NCBI RefSeq assembly: GCF_014639315.1
Contig: NZ_BMFY01000001.1
Location: 310,001 to 374,000, forward strand
DNA: 64,000 nt
Direction of reading: 5' to 3'
Source of the DNA: Sediminivirga luteola
Lineage (GTDB): Bacteria > Actinomycetota > Actinomycetes > Actinomycetales > Brevibacteriaceae
The translations under genes were made by a program, and so were the position numbers. Below, one piece after another: positions 42,538 through 51,669 of the stretch (position 1 is the first letter of the stretch; every line of letters begins with the position of its first letter). A model generated the notes under the pieces. That model was not told the DNA's origin. It did not search any database and saw nothing but the letters and a program-made list of their open reading frames with translations.

Positions 42538-43440
42538 ATGACCGAACCGAAGAGAACCGTGCGCAAAGCCGTGATCCCGGTGGCCGGACTCGGCACCCGT
42601 TTCCTCCCGGCGACCAAGGCCACCCCCAAAGAGATGCTGCCCGTCGTCGACAAGCCGGCGATCCAGTACGTGGTGGAAGAGGCCGTGCAGGCGGGGATCG
42701 ACGACATCGTCATGATCACCGGCCGGAACAAGCGCCCGCTGGAGGACCACTTCGACCGCGTCGTCGGCCTGGAGGCGGCCCTGCGGAAGAAGGGCGATAT
42801 GGAGAAGCTGGCCGCGGTCCAGCACTCCACCGACCTGGCCGATATCCACTATGTCCGCCAGGGCGATCCCCTCGGTCTGGGCCACGCCGTGCTCAAAGGT
42901 GCCAAGCACGTCGGCCGCGAGCCGTTCGCCGTGCTGCTGGGCGATGATCTCATCGACGAGGCCAATCCGATCCTGCCGGAGATGATCCGCGCCCTGGAGC
43001 AGACCGGCGGCTCTGTGGTGGCGCTCATGGAGGTGCCCCGGGAGAGCATCAACCTCTACGGCTGCGCGGCCGTGGAGCGCACCGGCGACGACGGGATCGT
43101 GAAGATCACCGGCCTGGTGGAGAAGCCGGACCCCGCGGAGGCTCCGTCGAACCTCGCCATCATCGGCCGGTACGTCCTCAACCCCGAGGTGTTCGACGTG
43201 CTCGAACGCACCGAGCCCGGCCGCGGCAACGAGATCCAGCTGACGGACGCTCTGCAGTCCATCGCGACCGATCCGGACTCCGGCGGCGTCTACGGGGTCG
43301 TGCTGCGCGGCAAGCGCTACGACACCGGTGACAAGTTGGATTACATCAAGGCGGTCGTCCAGCTGGCGGCGCAGCGCGAGGACCTGGGCGCCGACCTGCG
43401 CGACTGGATCAAGGAGTTCGCGGGGGACCTGGACGCCTGA
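42538..43440 (+). CDS. galU: UTP-glucose-1-phosphate uridylyltransferase
   Basis: A 300-residue nucleotidyltransferase. The N-terminal VAGLGTRFLPATKATPKEMLP motif (in parts GLGTRFLPATKA and PKEMLPVVDKP) and the later VEKPDPAEAPSNLAIIGRY and KRYDTGDKLDY segments are diagnostic. It makes UDP-glucose for cell-wall polymers and glycolipids. The ATG is leaderless by the -10 position. The next gene is moeA, 36 bases away, the same order as in mycobacteria and streptomycetes. Confidence 0.96.
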   Translation: MTEPKRTVRKAVIPVAGLGTRFLPATKATPKEMLPVVDKPAIQYVVEEAVQAGIDDIVMITGRNKRPLEDHFDRVVGLEAALRKKGDMEKLAAVQHSTDLADIHYVRQGDPLGLGHAVLKGAKHVGREPFAVLLGDDLIDEANPILPEMIRALEQTGGSVVALMEVPRESINLYGCAAVERTGDDGIVKITGLVEKPDPAEAPSNLAIIGRYVLNPEVFDVLERTEPGRGNEIQLTDALQSIATDPDSGGVYGVVLRGKRYDTGDKLDYIKAVVQLAAQREDLGADLRDWIKEFAGDLDA

Positions 43441-43476
43441 GCGACATCCTCGAGGGCATACGATCCGGGACGGGCG

Positions 43477-44817
43477 ATGACCAGAGTCTCCTATGATGCG
43501 CATCTGAAGCGGGTGCTGGGCCTGAGCGCCCGACTCGCGGCCGCGCTAGGGCAGGAGACCGTGCCGCTGACGTCCGCCTACGGCCGGGTGAGCGCCACGG
43601 AGATCACGGCTCCGGAGGACCTGCCGCTGTTCGCCAACTCCCAGATGGACGGCTTCGCGGTGGGGCCGGGCGTGACGTGCGGTTCCACGCTGCCGGTGAT
43701 CGGTGATATCCCGGCCGGTCAAGCCCTGGACGGACCGTTGCCGCCGGGCACGGCGGCGCGGATCATGACCGGTGCCGCCGTGCCCGAAGGCGCCGCCGCC
43801 GTGGTCCCGGTCGAATGGACCGATGTGCCCGCCGGCCCCGTTCCGCTGCCAGAGCACGTGACGGTCCGGGACGTGCCGGCGGAGCACCGCGACCCTGACG
43901 GGAGCCTGGCGGCCGGCACGTATGTCCGGCCGCGCGGTGACGACGTGCCCGCCGGCGCGACCCTCGTCCGTGCGGGAGAGCGCCTGAGCGCGCGTCACGT
44001 GGGCACGCTCGGCTCCCTGGGACTGGCGCAGGTCCAGGTGCGGCGCCGGCCCCGGCTGGCGGTGCTCTCCACCGGTTCCGAACTCGTCCCGCCCGGCAGC
44101 CCGCGCGCCGCCGGGCAGATCTGGGAGTCCAACTCCGCCATGCTCGCGGCGCTGGCCGCCGGCACCGGTGACGTCGAGGCCGGTCCTGTCGTCGCTGCGG
44201 TGCACGACACCCCGGCCGCGGTGGCCGGCGCCGTCGACGAGCTGACCGGCCACGCCGATGTGCTGCTCACCAGCGGGGGCGTCTCCGCGGGCGCCTTCGA
44301 CGAGACCAAGGCGGTGCTGCGGCAGCGCGACGGCATGTGGTTCGGCTCGGTGGCGATGCAGCCCGGTGGCCCCCAGGGCGCCGGGCTCGTCCCGGTGGCC
44401 CAGCCCGCCGGCGCCGATGACCCGGAGGATGGCAGCGATCACCGCGGAGACGGCAGCCACGGCAGGAACGACGCCGGCCGTGAGGCCCTGGTGCTCGCTC
44501 TGCCGGGCAACCCGGTCTCCGCGGCGGTGTCGTTCGAGGCCTTCGTCCGTCCGGCACTGGCCGCCCTGCACGGCCGGGCCTTCCGGCGGCGTCTGCGCAG
44601 CCTTCCCGCGGCGGAGGGTTTCGGCTCCCCGGCGGGGAAACTGCAGTTCGCCAGGGTGCGGCTCCACGACGACGCGGTGTACCGGCTCGGGGGCCCCGGC
44701 TCTCACCTGGTGGCGCATCTGGCCTCCGCGGACGCCTTGGCCCTCGTGCCGCCTGAGGTCACGGCGGTGGCGCCGGGTGACCGTCTGGAATGCTGGGAAC
44801 TGGAGGATCGAGGATGA
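43477..44817 (+). CDS. moeA: Molybdopterin molybdenumtransferase
   Basis: A 446-residue MoeA. SQMDGFAV and the PVIGDIPAG stretch come early, GAAVPEGAAAVVPVEWT follows, and the molybdopterin-binding core shows LLTSGGVSAGAFD and ALPGNPVSAAVSFE. It inserts molybdate into adenylated molybdopterin. Just before PGNPVS there is an extra polar stretch of about 28 residues rich in Asp, Gly and His (GADDPEDGSDHRGDGSHGRN), absent in typical MoeA. The gene starts 36 bases after galU and overlaps moaC by four bases. Confidence 0.94.
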   Translation: MTRVSYDAHLKRVLGLSARLAAALGQETVPLTSAYGRVSATEITAPEDLPLFANSQMDGFAVGPGVTCGSTLPVIGDIPAGQALDGPLPPGTAARIMTGAAVPEGAAAVVPVEWTDVPAGPVPLPEHVTVRDVPAEHRDPDGSLAAGTYVRPRGDDVPAGATLVRAGERLSARHVGTLGSLGLAQVQVRRRPRLAVLSTGSELVPPGSPRAAGQIWESNSAMLAALAAGTGDVEAGPVVAAVHDTPAAVAGAVDELTGHADVLLTSGGVSAGAFDETKAVLRQRDGMWFGSVAMQPGGPQGAGLVPVAQPAGADDPEDGSDHRGDGSHGRNDAGREALVLALPGNPVSAAVSFEAFVRPALAALHGRAFRRRLRSLPAAEGFGSPAGKLQFARVRLHDDAVYRLGGPGSHLVAHLASADALALVPPEVTAVAPGDRLECWELEDRG

Positions 44818-45416
44818 ACCAGGACGAATCTCGCCGCGCCCGCGACGGCGCCCTGCCAGCCGAGCCCGTCGTCCCGCCGCGGGAACCCGCTGACCCTCAG
44901 CCTGCGCCCGGCCCTCAGCCGCAGGGCACTCCCCGGGAGGCTGGCGCGCTCCCGCATCTGGACGAGTCCGGCCATGCCCGGATGGTCGACATCACCGCAA
45001 AGCCCGTCACCGCCCGGACCGCCACGGCCGGGGCGCGCGTGCGGATGAGCGCCGAGGCGCTGGAGCTCCTGAGCGCCGGCGAGCTTCCCAAAGGCGATGC
45101 CCTCGCGGTGGCCCGGCTGGCGGGCATCCAGGCGGTCAAGAAGACACCCGACCTGGTGCCGCTGGCCCATCCCATCGCGGTGCATGGCGTCGACGTGGCG
45201 CTGGTGCCCGGTACTCAAGGCGTGGACATCAGCGTGACCGTCCGGACCGCCGACCGCACCGGCATCGAGATGGAGGCCCTCACCGGGGCGAGCGTCGCGG
45301 CGTTGTCCCTGATCGACATGATCAAGGCCGTTGACCGCTCGGCGTGGATTGAGTACGTTCGCATTGACCACAAGAGCGGTGGCCGATCGGGGGAATACAG
45401 CCGTGACCGGCGTTGA
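44814..45416 (+). CDS. moaC: Cyclic pyranopterin monophosphate synthase
   Basis: A 200-residue MoaC. The catalytic core starts at about residue 55 (GHARMVDITAKPVTARTA) and carries KGDALAVARLAGIQAVKKT, LVPLAHPI and EMEALTGASVAALSLIDMIKA. It converts the MoaA product to cyclic pyranopterin in molybdenum cofactor synthesis. The first 50 residues are a Pro/Ala-rich extension beyond the usual 155-165-residue protein. The ATG overlaps the moeA stop (ATGA). No moaA, moaD or moaE gene is seen in the window. Confidence 0.95.
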   Translation: MNQDESRRARDGALPAEPVVPPREPADPQPAPGPQPQGTPREAGALPHLDESGHARMVDITAKPVTARTATAGARVRMSAEALELLSAGELPKGDALAVARLAGIQAVKKTPDLVPLAHPIAVHGVDVALVPGTQGVDISVTVRTADRTGIEMEALTGASVAALSLIDMIKAVDRSAWIEYVRIDHKSGGRSGEYSRDRR

Positions 45417-46128
45417 GCGACGCGCACATGCCGCGGGCGGCGACGGCTCCTCGCGCACCGCGATCGTCCTGGTCGTGTCCTCCTCCGCCGCGGATGGGCG
45501 GGCCCGCGACACCACCGGCCCCACCATCGCCCGGGCGCTGCGCTCCTGGGGCCTGGACGCGGAGGACCCGATCGTCATCGCCGACGGAGCCCCCGTCGGG
45601 CGGACCATCGCCTGGGCGGCGGAGCACTTCGATCTCATCATCACCACCGGCGGCACGGGCGTGACGCCCGACGACCGCACCCCGGAGGAGACCGCGTCCC
45701 TGCTGGACCGGCAGATCCCGGGAATCCCGGAGCTGCTGCGCCGACGCGGCACCGAGGCCGGGGTGCCCACGGCGGTGCTGTCCCGGGGTCTGGCCGGGAC
45801 CATCGGGCGCAGTCTGGTGATCAACCTGCCGGGCTCACCCGGGGCGGTCGCCGGCGCCCTCGACGTGCTCGGCGACATCGTCCCGCATGCCCTGGCGCAG
45901 CTGGGCGCCCCGGCCAGGGCCCGTCGGCGCCACCCGGCCCGAGCGCTGAGCCGCCGCGAAGCCGAGGAGATCCTGGAGATGCCGGCCGCCTGGACCGCGC
46001 CGCCACCGGATCGCCCGCGCGCCGGCGGCGAGGGGGACGCCACGGTGGTGGAACTCCCGCGCCCGGGCCGCGACGGCGACGAACGGGCCGATGAGCCGGG
46101 TGACGATCCGGGCGAAGGCCGTTCGTGA
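45403..46128 (+). CDS. moaB: Molybdopterin-binding protein of the MoaB/Mog family
   Basis: A 241-residue protein. The molybdopterin-binding domain (about 18-165) contains TTGGTGVTPDDRTPE and NLPGSPGAVAGAL. It catalyses or supports adenylation of molybdopterin before MoeA acts. The C-terminal 75 residues are an Arg/Pro/Asp-rich tail not found in E. coli MoaB or Mog. GTG at 45403 overlaps moaC by 14 bases, and its own stop overlaps the next gene (GTGA). Confidence 0.9.
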   Translation: MTGVERRAHAAGGDGSSRTAIVLVVSSSAADGRARDTTGPTIARALRSWGLDAEDPIVIADGAPVGRTIAWAAEHFDLIITTGGTGVTPDDRTPEETASLLDRQIPGIPELLRRRGTEAGVPTAVLSRGLAGTIGRSLVINLPGSPGAVAGALDVLGDIVPHALAQLGAPARARRRHPARALSRREAEEILEMPAAWTAPPPDRPRAGGEGDATVVELPRPGRDGDERADEPGDDPGEGRS

Positions 46129-46766
46129 GCCCGCGTGGCCCCGAACTCGTGCACGGCGAGGTCCTGCTACGGCCGCTGGAACGCCGTGACGGCCGCGCCT
46201 ACCGGGAAGTGCGCCGGCACAACCGCGACTGGCTCCGGCCCTGGGATGCGACGAATCCCGATGCCGCAGACGTCGCCCCCAGCTTCCAGGAACTGCTGCG
46301 GTACTACCGGCGGCAGGAGCGACGAGGCGAGGCGCTGCCGATGGCGGTCCTCGTCGGCGGGCGGTTCTGCGGTCAGGTCACCGCGCACGGCATCCAGTGG
46401 GGTGCGCTGCGCAGCGCCGCCATCGGCTACTGGATCGACCGCCGCATGGCCGGCCGCGGGATCACGCCCCTGGCCGTCGCGCTGCTGACCGATCACCTGC
46501 TGCTGGACATGGGACTGCACCGCGTGGAGATCAACATCCGGCCCGAGAACGAGGCGAGCCTGCGGGTGGTGGAGAAGCTCGGTTTCCGGGACGAGGGGCT
46601 GCGCGAGCGCTACATGCACATCGACGGGAAGTGGCGCGACCACCGCACCTTCGCCCTCGTGGCCGAGGACATCCCCGAGGGACTCACCGCCCTGTGGCTG
46701 CACACCTTGCAGGCCCAGCAGGCACACGACGATGCCGCGCATCCGGGGGACGACCTCGACGACTAG
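46125..46766 (+). CDS. rimJ: RimJ/RimL-like GNAT N-acetyltransferase
   Basis: A 213-residue GNAT protein: RPLERRDGRAYREVRRHNRDWL at the start, the acetyl-CoA loop at about 105-125 (GYWIDRRMAGRGITPLAVALL) and HRVEINIRPENEASLRVVEKLGF near 130-155. It resembles RimJ, which acetylates ribosomal protein S5 in E. coli, though actinobacterial targets are less certain. GTG overlaps the moaB stop. It is the last gene of the galU-moeA-moaC-moaB-rimJ run; in mycobacteria and streptomycetes the SepX-like gene usually comes next, but here a catabolic island intervenes. Confidence 0.9.
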   Translation: MSPRGPELVHGEVLLRPLERRDGRAYREVRRHNRDWLRPWDATNPDAADVAPSFQELLRYYRRQERRGEALPMAVLVGGRFCGQVTAHGIQWGALRSAAIGYWIDRRMAGRGITPLAVALLTDHLLLDMGLHRVEINIRPENEASLRVVEKLGFRDEGLRERYMHIDGKWRDHRTFALVAEDIPEGLTALWLHTLQAQQAHDDAAHPGDDLDD

Positions 46767-46785
46767 CGTCCCCGTGGCAGCGGCC

Positions 46786-47712
46786 TCAGAAGCCGACGTT
46801 CGCGGCGCCCTTGAGCTGGAGGATCTCGCGTGCCTCGTCCGGCGCGGCGATCTCCAGCCCGAGCGCCTCCAGGATGGTACGGATCCTCGTGACCTGCTGC
46901 GCATTGGACTCCGCCAGCTCACCGGGACCGATCCACAGCGAGTCCTCCAGCCCGACCCGTACATGGGATCCCATCGCCGCGCCGATGGTGGCCAGCGGCA
47001 GCTGATTCCGCCCGGCTCCCAGGATGGACCACTGGTAGTCGTCACCCAGTAGCCGATCCGCCGTGCGGCGCATGTGCATCAGATCCTCCGGATGGGCGCC
47101 GATGCCGCCGAGCAGCCCGAACACCGACTGCACGAACAGCGGCCCCTTCGCCAGGCCCCGGCCGTGGAAGTGCGCCAGGTTGTTCAGATGCGAGATGTCG
47201 TAACACTCGAACTCGAAGCGGGTTCCGTTGCCGTTGCCGATCCCCAGGATCGTCTCGATGTCAGCGAAGGTGTTCTTGAACACCAGGTCCCGCGAACCCT
47301 CCAGGTGCTGCCGTTCCCAGTCGTGCTCGAACTCGGTGAAGCGCTGCAGCATGGGGTACAGGCCGAAGTTCATCGAGCCCATGTTGAGGCTGGCCAGTTC
47401 GGGCTTGAACTCCGAGACCGGCCGCATCCGCTCCTCGACCGTCATATGCGGCGACCCGCCGGTGGTGATGTTCACCACCGCGGTGGTGTGCGCCTTGATC
47501 TGCTCCAGGATCGGCACGAAATGCTCCGGGTCCTGGGAGGGGCGCCCATCGACGGGGTGCCTGGCGTGCATGTGCACCACTGCCGCGCCGGCCTCCGCGG
47601 CGCCGATGGCGGCCTCGGCGATCTCGGTCGGGCTCACCGGCAGGTGCGGTGACATGGAGGGCGTGTGGATGGCGCCGGTGACGGCGGAGGTGATGATGAC
47701 CTTGCGCGGCAT
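46786..47712 (-). CDS. Beta-keto acid cleavage enzyme (BKACE, DUF849 family)
   Basis: A 308-residue TIM-barrel enzyme. The zinc-binding His47 and His49 are in VVHMHARHP, ITSAVTGAIHTPSMSP forms the first strand, NITTGGSPHM the second motif, and VGLEDSLWIGPGELAESNAQQV the signature near the C-terminus, with Glu256. Family members condense a beta-keto acid with acetyl-CoA and split it into acetoacetate and a new acyl-CoA. The founding case is 3-keto-5-aminohexanoate cleavage; substrates vary widely. AAGGAG precedes the ATG. It is the last gene of an operon with a TRAP transporter, LacI regulator and SDR. Confidence 0.93.
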   Translation of the reverse strand: MPRKVIITSAVTGAIHTPSMSPHLPVSPTEIAEAAIGAAEAGAAVVHMHARHPVDGRPSQDPEHFVPILEQIKAHTTAVVNITTGGSPHMTVEERMRPVSEFKPELASLNMGSMNFGLYPMLQRFTEFEHDWERQHLEGSRDLVFKNTFADIETILGIGNGNGTRFEFECYDISHLNNLAHFHGRGLAKGPLFVQSVFGLLGGIGAHPEDLMHMRRTADRLLGDDYQWSILGAGRNQLPLATIGAAMGSHVRVGLEDSLWIGPGELAESNAQQVTRIRTILEALGLEIAAPDEAREILQLKGAANVGF

Positions 47713-47739
47713 GGCAGGCTCCTTCGTCGGTCTTGGGGG

Positions 47740-48543
47740 TCAGTAGAGCTTCTCGGTGTTGCCGTCCACGGCGAGCGCCTGACCGGTGATGCTGGCGGCC
47801 AGGGGGCTGGCCAGGAACACGGCCGCATCGGCGATGTCGTCCGGCTCGATGAGGCGTCCCAGGGACGACTGGGCCCGGTACAGCCGGGCCACCTCGCCGA
47901 CGTCGCGGCCGAGCATCTGCGCCTTGGCCTCGATCACGCCGTCGATGCGCGGTCCGTTCACCGCTCCCGGGCAGATGGCGTTGACCCGGATGCCCTCGGC
48001 GCCGAGCTCGATGGCCAGGGTCTTGGTGAGGCCGATCACCGCCCACTTCGAGGACGAATAGGGACTCCGGCCGGCCATGCCCAGCCGCCCGGCGGCCGAG
48101 GACAGGTTCACGATGCTGGCGTTCTCGCTGCGGCGCAGCAGGGCCAGGCCGTGCTTGACCGCGTAGAACTGGCTGTGGATGTTGACGTCGAAGGTACGCC
48201 GCCACGCCTCGGAGTCCAGCGTCTCGATCGGGCCGGTCGGCCCGGCGATGCCGGCGTTGTTGACCAGCACGTCCAGCCCGCCCAGCTCGGCGCCGGCAGC
48301 GTCCATCAGCGCGGCCGTCTGCTCCTCCGAGGCGCTGTCGGAGACCACCGCGGTCAACCCGTCCCGGCGGGCGGCCTCAACCGCGCCCTCGTCGATGTCG
48401 CTGACCAGCACGCGGGCGCCGAGTTCGCGGAACCGCCCGGCGATGGCGCGGCCGATGCCCGCCGCGCCGGCGGTGATCAGGACGCGCCGGCCGGTGAAAT
48501 CGGTGAGATTGCGCGCAGGGGCGGATGAGGGGGTGTCGGTCAC
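47740..48543 (-). CDS. Short-chain dehydrogenase/reductase
   Basis: A 267-residue SDR. The cofactor loop TAGAAGIGRAIA is at about 25-36, the acidic SDID after beta-2 favours NAD, NNAG is at about 95-98, and the catalytic residues lie in NLSSAAG and YSSSKWAV. It probably oxidises a hydroxyl group of the imported compound to the keto group that BKACE needs. The GTG start overlaps the LacI-type stop codon (GTGA); BKACE follows 27 bases later. Confidence 0.92.
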   Translation of the reverse strand: MTDTPSSAPARNLTDFTGRRVLITAGAAGIGRAIAGRFRELGARVLVSDIDEGAVEAARRDGLTAVVSDSASEEQTAALMDAAGAELGGLDVLVNNAGIAGPTGPIETLDSEAWRRTFDVNIHSQFYAVKHGLALLRRSENASIVNLSSAAGRLGMAGRSPYSSSKWAVIGLTKTLAIELGAEGIRVNAICPGAVNGPRIDGVIEAKAQMLGRDVGEVARLYRAQSSLGRLIEPDDIADAAVFLASPLAASITGQALAVDGNTEKLY

Positions 48544-49763
48544 GTCACGGTGCCTTTCGGATGGGTGCTGGGTCCTGGTGGCGAGTCCTCTGCGATGCTC
48601 GCAGCGTGGGTCTGGGCGGGTGCCGCAGGGCGGGTCCGGGAGCGTGCCGCGGTGTGGCTCCCAGCCGGCGCCGGCTCGCTCCCGGCGCCGGCGGAGGGCC
48701 GGCAGCCGCAGGAGCGGCCGATGTGCAACTCGTGCTCGAACACGGTCGCCGTGCAGGTGCGCCGCGGCGTGGTGATCTGGTCCAGCAGCAGCTCGACGGT
48801 CCGGGCGGACATGGCCGCGGTCGGCTGCACCGCCGTGGTCAGCCCGATCATCGCCGAACGCGAGTGCGGAAGACCGTCGCAACTGACGATGGCGACGTCC
48901 TCCGGCACGCGCAGGCCGCGGGCCAGCAGATGGTCCATGATGCCGATGGCGATCTCGTCCGAGCCGCAGGCGATCGCCCGCGGCGGGTTCCCGTCCTGGA
49001 GCAGGTGCCGGGCAGCGGCTCGGCCGCCGTCGGCGTTGAGCATGGTGCTGATCTTCCGGTTCCCGCCGATGGTCACACCCGCCGCCTCGGCGGTCTGGAT
49101 GAAGGACTGCTCGCGCTGCAGCGAGGCGCTGGAGAACCTGGGCCCGATGACCGTCGCGATGTCCGTGTATCCGTGCTCCAGGAGGTGGCGCATCAGCTGC
49201 GCGGCGGCCGCTCCGTCGTGGATGCCGACGAAGTCACCGGGCACGTGATCGAGCCGGCGGGACAGGTAGACGTAGGGGATGCCGCGCTGGCGCAGCGTGC
49301 GCACCGCCCGGGCGTCCTCGCGCAGCGCCGCCACGAGGATGACCCCGTCCACGTTCCGCGCGGCCAGGGTGGAGGCGCACTGCGCGAGGGTGTCCGGATC
49401 GTCCTGCGTCGTGGTGACGAACACCTCGAAGCCCTCCCGGGCGGTGACGGTGATGACGTCCTGTGCCCAGCGGGTGTACATCGGGTTGACGATGTTCGGG
49501 ACGATCAGCCCGATCACGCGGGTGAGCTGACGCGTCCGGGAGGCGGTCTCGCGGTGCGGCCGGTAGCCCAGCGTGTTGGCAACGTTGACGATGTGCCGCC
49601 GGGTTTCGGCGGAGACCCCGCCGCGGCCGTTCATCACGTAGCTCACCGCGGCGGGGGAGACCCCCGCTGCCCGGGCCACTGCCGCGGCCGAGACCCGGGC
49701 GGGCCGCCGGACCTGCTCGGGGCGCCCGGAGGCCGTGCGGGCATCGTCCTTCGCCTGGCTCAT
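48540..49763 (-). CDS. LacI-family transcriptional regulator
   Basis: A 407-residue regulator. The helix-turn-helix and hinge (about 22-80) include VSAAAVARAAGVSPAAVSYVMNG, with a sugar-binding-type sensor domain to about 355 and a long Pro/Ala/Ser-rich tail. A Cys pair (GRSCGCRP) follows the sensor core. ATG 49763 is chosen for its AAGGAG site. It lies inside the operon that it probably controls, 38 bases after dctM and overlapping the SDR gene. A matching palindrome sits in the dctP promoter. Confidence 0.9.
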   Translation of the reverse strand: MSQAKDDARTASGRPEQVRRPARVSAAAVARAAGVSPAAVSYVMNGRGGVSAETRRHIVNVANTLGYRPHRETASRTRQLTRVIGLIVPNIVNPMYTRWAQDVITVTAREGFEVFVTTTQDDPDTLAQCASTLAARNVDGVILVAALREDARAVRTLRQRGIPYVYLSRRLDHVPGDFVGIHDGAAAAQLMRHLLEHGYTDIATVIGPRFSSASLQREQSFIQTAEAAGVTIGGNRKISTMLNADGGRAAARHLLQDGNPPRAIACGSDEIAIGIMDHLLARGLRVPEDVAIVSCDGLPHSRSAMIGLTTAVQPTAAMSARTVELLLDQITTPRRTCTATVFEHELHIGRSCGCRPSAGAGSEPAPAGSHTAARSRTRPAAPAQTHAASIAEDSPPGPSTHPKGTVT

Positions 49764-49801
49764 GGCGGTGCGCTCCTTCGCGACGGTCTGTGACTCCATT
49801 C

Positions 49802-51082
49802 TCACCCGCCTCCGCCCAGCATGCCCGGCAGCCACAGCGACAGCTGGGGCAGGGCGGTGACCAGGACGATGTTCAGGGCCAGGACGCCCAGGAACGGGAC
49901 GACGGCCTTGGAGAGCGTCATGAGGTTCACCCGCGCGATGTCGGAGGCGACGAACAGGTTCAGGCCCACGGGCGGGGTAACCAGCCCGACCGCGAGGTTC
50001 ACCACCATGATGACGCCGAAGTGGACCGGGTCGATGCCCACGGCGGTGGCCATCGGCAGCAGGATCGGCACGAAGATCAGGATGGCCGCGGCGGCCTCGA
50101 TGAACATGCCGGCGACGAGCAGCAGCAGGTTCGCCATGATCAGGAAGCCGATGACCCCGAGGTTCATCGCGGTCAGCGTCTCCACCACCTGCGTCGGGAA
50201 GCCCAGCACGTTGATGAAGAAGGCGAACAGGCCGGCGGTGGAGATGATGACCATGATCGTTCCGCTGGTCACGGCGGAGTCGGTCAGGGCTTTCATCAGC
50301 TTCCGCGGTGTGATCTGCCGGTAGACCGCGCCCAGCGCGGCCGCGTAGAACACCGCGACGACGGCTGCCTCGGTCGGGGTGAAGATGCCGCCGTAGATGC
50401 CGCCGAGCACGATCACCGGCATCAACAGCGCCAGGATCGACTTCCGGAAGGAGGTGAAGACCTCCCCGGCGGTGGTCTTCGCCGTGCCGACGTAGCCGCG
50501 CTTCTTGGACACCGCGTAGGCGAAGAGCAGCAGCGAGGTGGTCAGCACCAGGCCCGGCAGAATGCTGGCGATGAACATATCGCCGGCGGAGACGTTCGCG
50601 GCCACCGCGTAGAGGATCAGCGGGATGCTCGGCGGGATGATGACGCCGAGCGAGCCGGCCACCGCCTGGTTCGCGCCGGTGAAGCCGCGGTCGTATCCCT
50701 TGGCGAGCATCGCCGGGACCAGGATGGCGCCGATGGCTGCGACCGTGGCCGCTCCCGATCCGGAGATCGCGGCGAAGAACATCGAGGCGATGACGGCGGT
50801 CATCGCCAGCCCGCCCGTGCGGTGCCCGATGAGCGCATTGCCGAACCGGACCAGGCGCTCGGAGATCCCGCCGGCCTGCATCAGATGCCCGGCCAGGATG
50901 AAGAACGGGATCGCCATGAGCGGGAAGGAGTTCAGCGCGTTGAACATCTGCTGAGGGACGACCTGGAGGCCGAAGACCCCGGATGCGCCGATGGCGGCGG
51001 TGGTGCCCAGGGCGATGGCCACGGCGATGGGCACGCCGATGCCGAGCAGGACGAGCGCGATGACGACGAGGAGGATCATCAT
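49802..51082 (-). CDS. dctM: TRAP transporter large membrane subunit (DctM)
   Basis: A 426-residue, about 12-helix membrane protein of the DctM family. It begins with hydrophobic MMILLVVIALVLLGIGVPIAV and contains GSGAATVAAIGAILVPAMLAKGYDR in parts (SGSGAAT, PAMLAKGYDR) and VTPPVGLNLFVASDI near the end, all typical. It forms the translocation channel with DctQ, driven by a sodium or proton gradient. Its start overlaps the DctQ stop by four bases. Confidence 0.95.
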   Translation of the reverse strand: MMILLVVIALVLLGIGVPIAVAIALGTTAAIGASGVFGLQVVPQQMFNALNSFPLMAIPFFILAGHLMQAGGISERLVRFGNALIGHRTGGLAMTAVIASMFFAAISGSGAATVAAIGAILVPAMLAKGYDRGFTGANQAVAGSLGVIIPPSIPLILYAVAANVSAGDMFIASILPGLVLTTSLLLFAYAVSKKRGYVGTAKTTAGEVFTSFRKSILALLMPVIVLGGIYGGIFTPTEAAVVAVFYAAALGAVYRQITPRKLMKALTDSAVTSGTIMVIISTAGLFAFFINVLGFPTQVVETLTAMNLGVIGFLIMANLLLLVAGMFIEAAAAILIFVPILLPMATAVGIDPVHFGVIMVVNLAVGLVTPPVGLNLFVASDIARVNLMTLSKAVVPFLGVLALNIVLVTALPQLSLWLPGMLGGGG

Positions 51083-51669
51083 CGGCGATCACCCCCTTCC
51101 TCCGGGCCGGGTCCGTCCGGGGAATCGGCCGGCTTCCCGAGCTCCGTGATCTGCTCCGCGGCGGCCTCCGCCTCGCTCTTCATCTCGATGCCGAGGTGGA
51201 ACTTGCTCATGGCATGGAGGGTGTTGAGCATCATCAGCGCCCCGGCCACCGGCAGCGCGGCGATCGCCCAACTCATGCTGATCCCGGTGGCCGGTGCCAG
51301 CTGGTAGGACACCGCGGTGGCGATGGAGGTGCCGAAGACGATCAGGAGCAGGTAGAAGAAGATGGAGACGATCCAGGCGGTCAGCATCACCGCGGCGCGG
51401 GATCGTCCCGTCATCAGGCGTTCCAGCGCGTCCACCCGGATCATCCGGTTGTCCTTGATGGCGTAGGCGGCGCCCAGCAGGACGAGCCAGACCATGACGA
51501 AGCGCGAGATCTCCTCGGAGAAGTGCAGGGCGTCGCCGACGACGAACCGGGCGAAGACCTGCCAGCCGATCAGCACGCACATGCTCCCCAGCAGAGCCGC
51601 CAGGACCCAGCGGAGCACCATGTTGACCGGCTCCATGAAGGCCACGATGGCGCGGGCGGATTTAGTCAT
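51079..51669 (-). CDS. dctQ: TRAP transporter small membrane subunit (DctQ)
   Basis: A 196-residue protein with four membrane helices and the DctQ pattern: GWQVFARFVVGDALHFSEEISRFVMVWLVLLGAAYA in parts (QVFARFVV, SEEISRFVMVW, LLGAAYAIKDNRMIRVD). It bridges DctM and the binding protein. ATG at 51669 overlaps dctP by eight bases. The C-terminal 45 residues are acidic and extend beyond the usual length of about 160. Confidence 0.93.
   Translation of the reverse strand: MTKSARAIVAFMEPVNMVLRWVLAALLGSMCVLIGWQVFARFVVGDALHFSEEISRFVMVWLVLLGAAYAIKDNRMIRVDALERLMTGRSRAAVMLTAWIVSIFFYLLLIVFGTSIATAVSYQLAPATGISMSWAIAALPVAGALMMLNTLHAMSKFHLGIEMKSEAEAAAEQITELGKPADSPDGPGPEEGGDRR

Noticed and set aside
48540-51092. 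A single 850-codon frame joining the LacI-type gene and an upstream Arg/His-rich region
   Set aside because: Only the part from 49763 on is LacI-like. The first 443 codons are the out-of-frame shadow of dctM.
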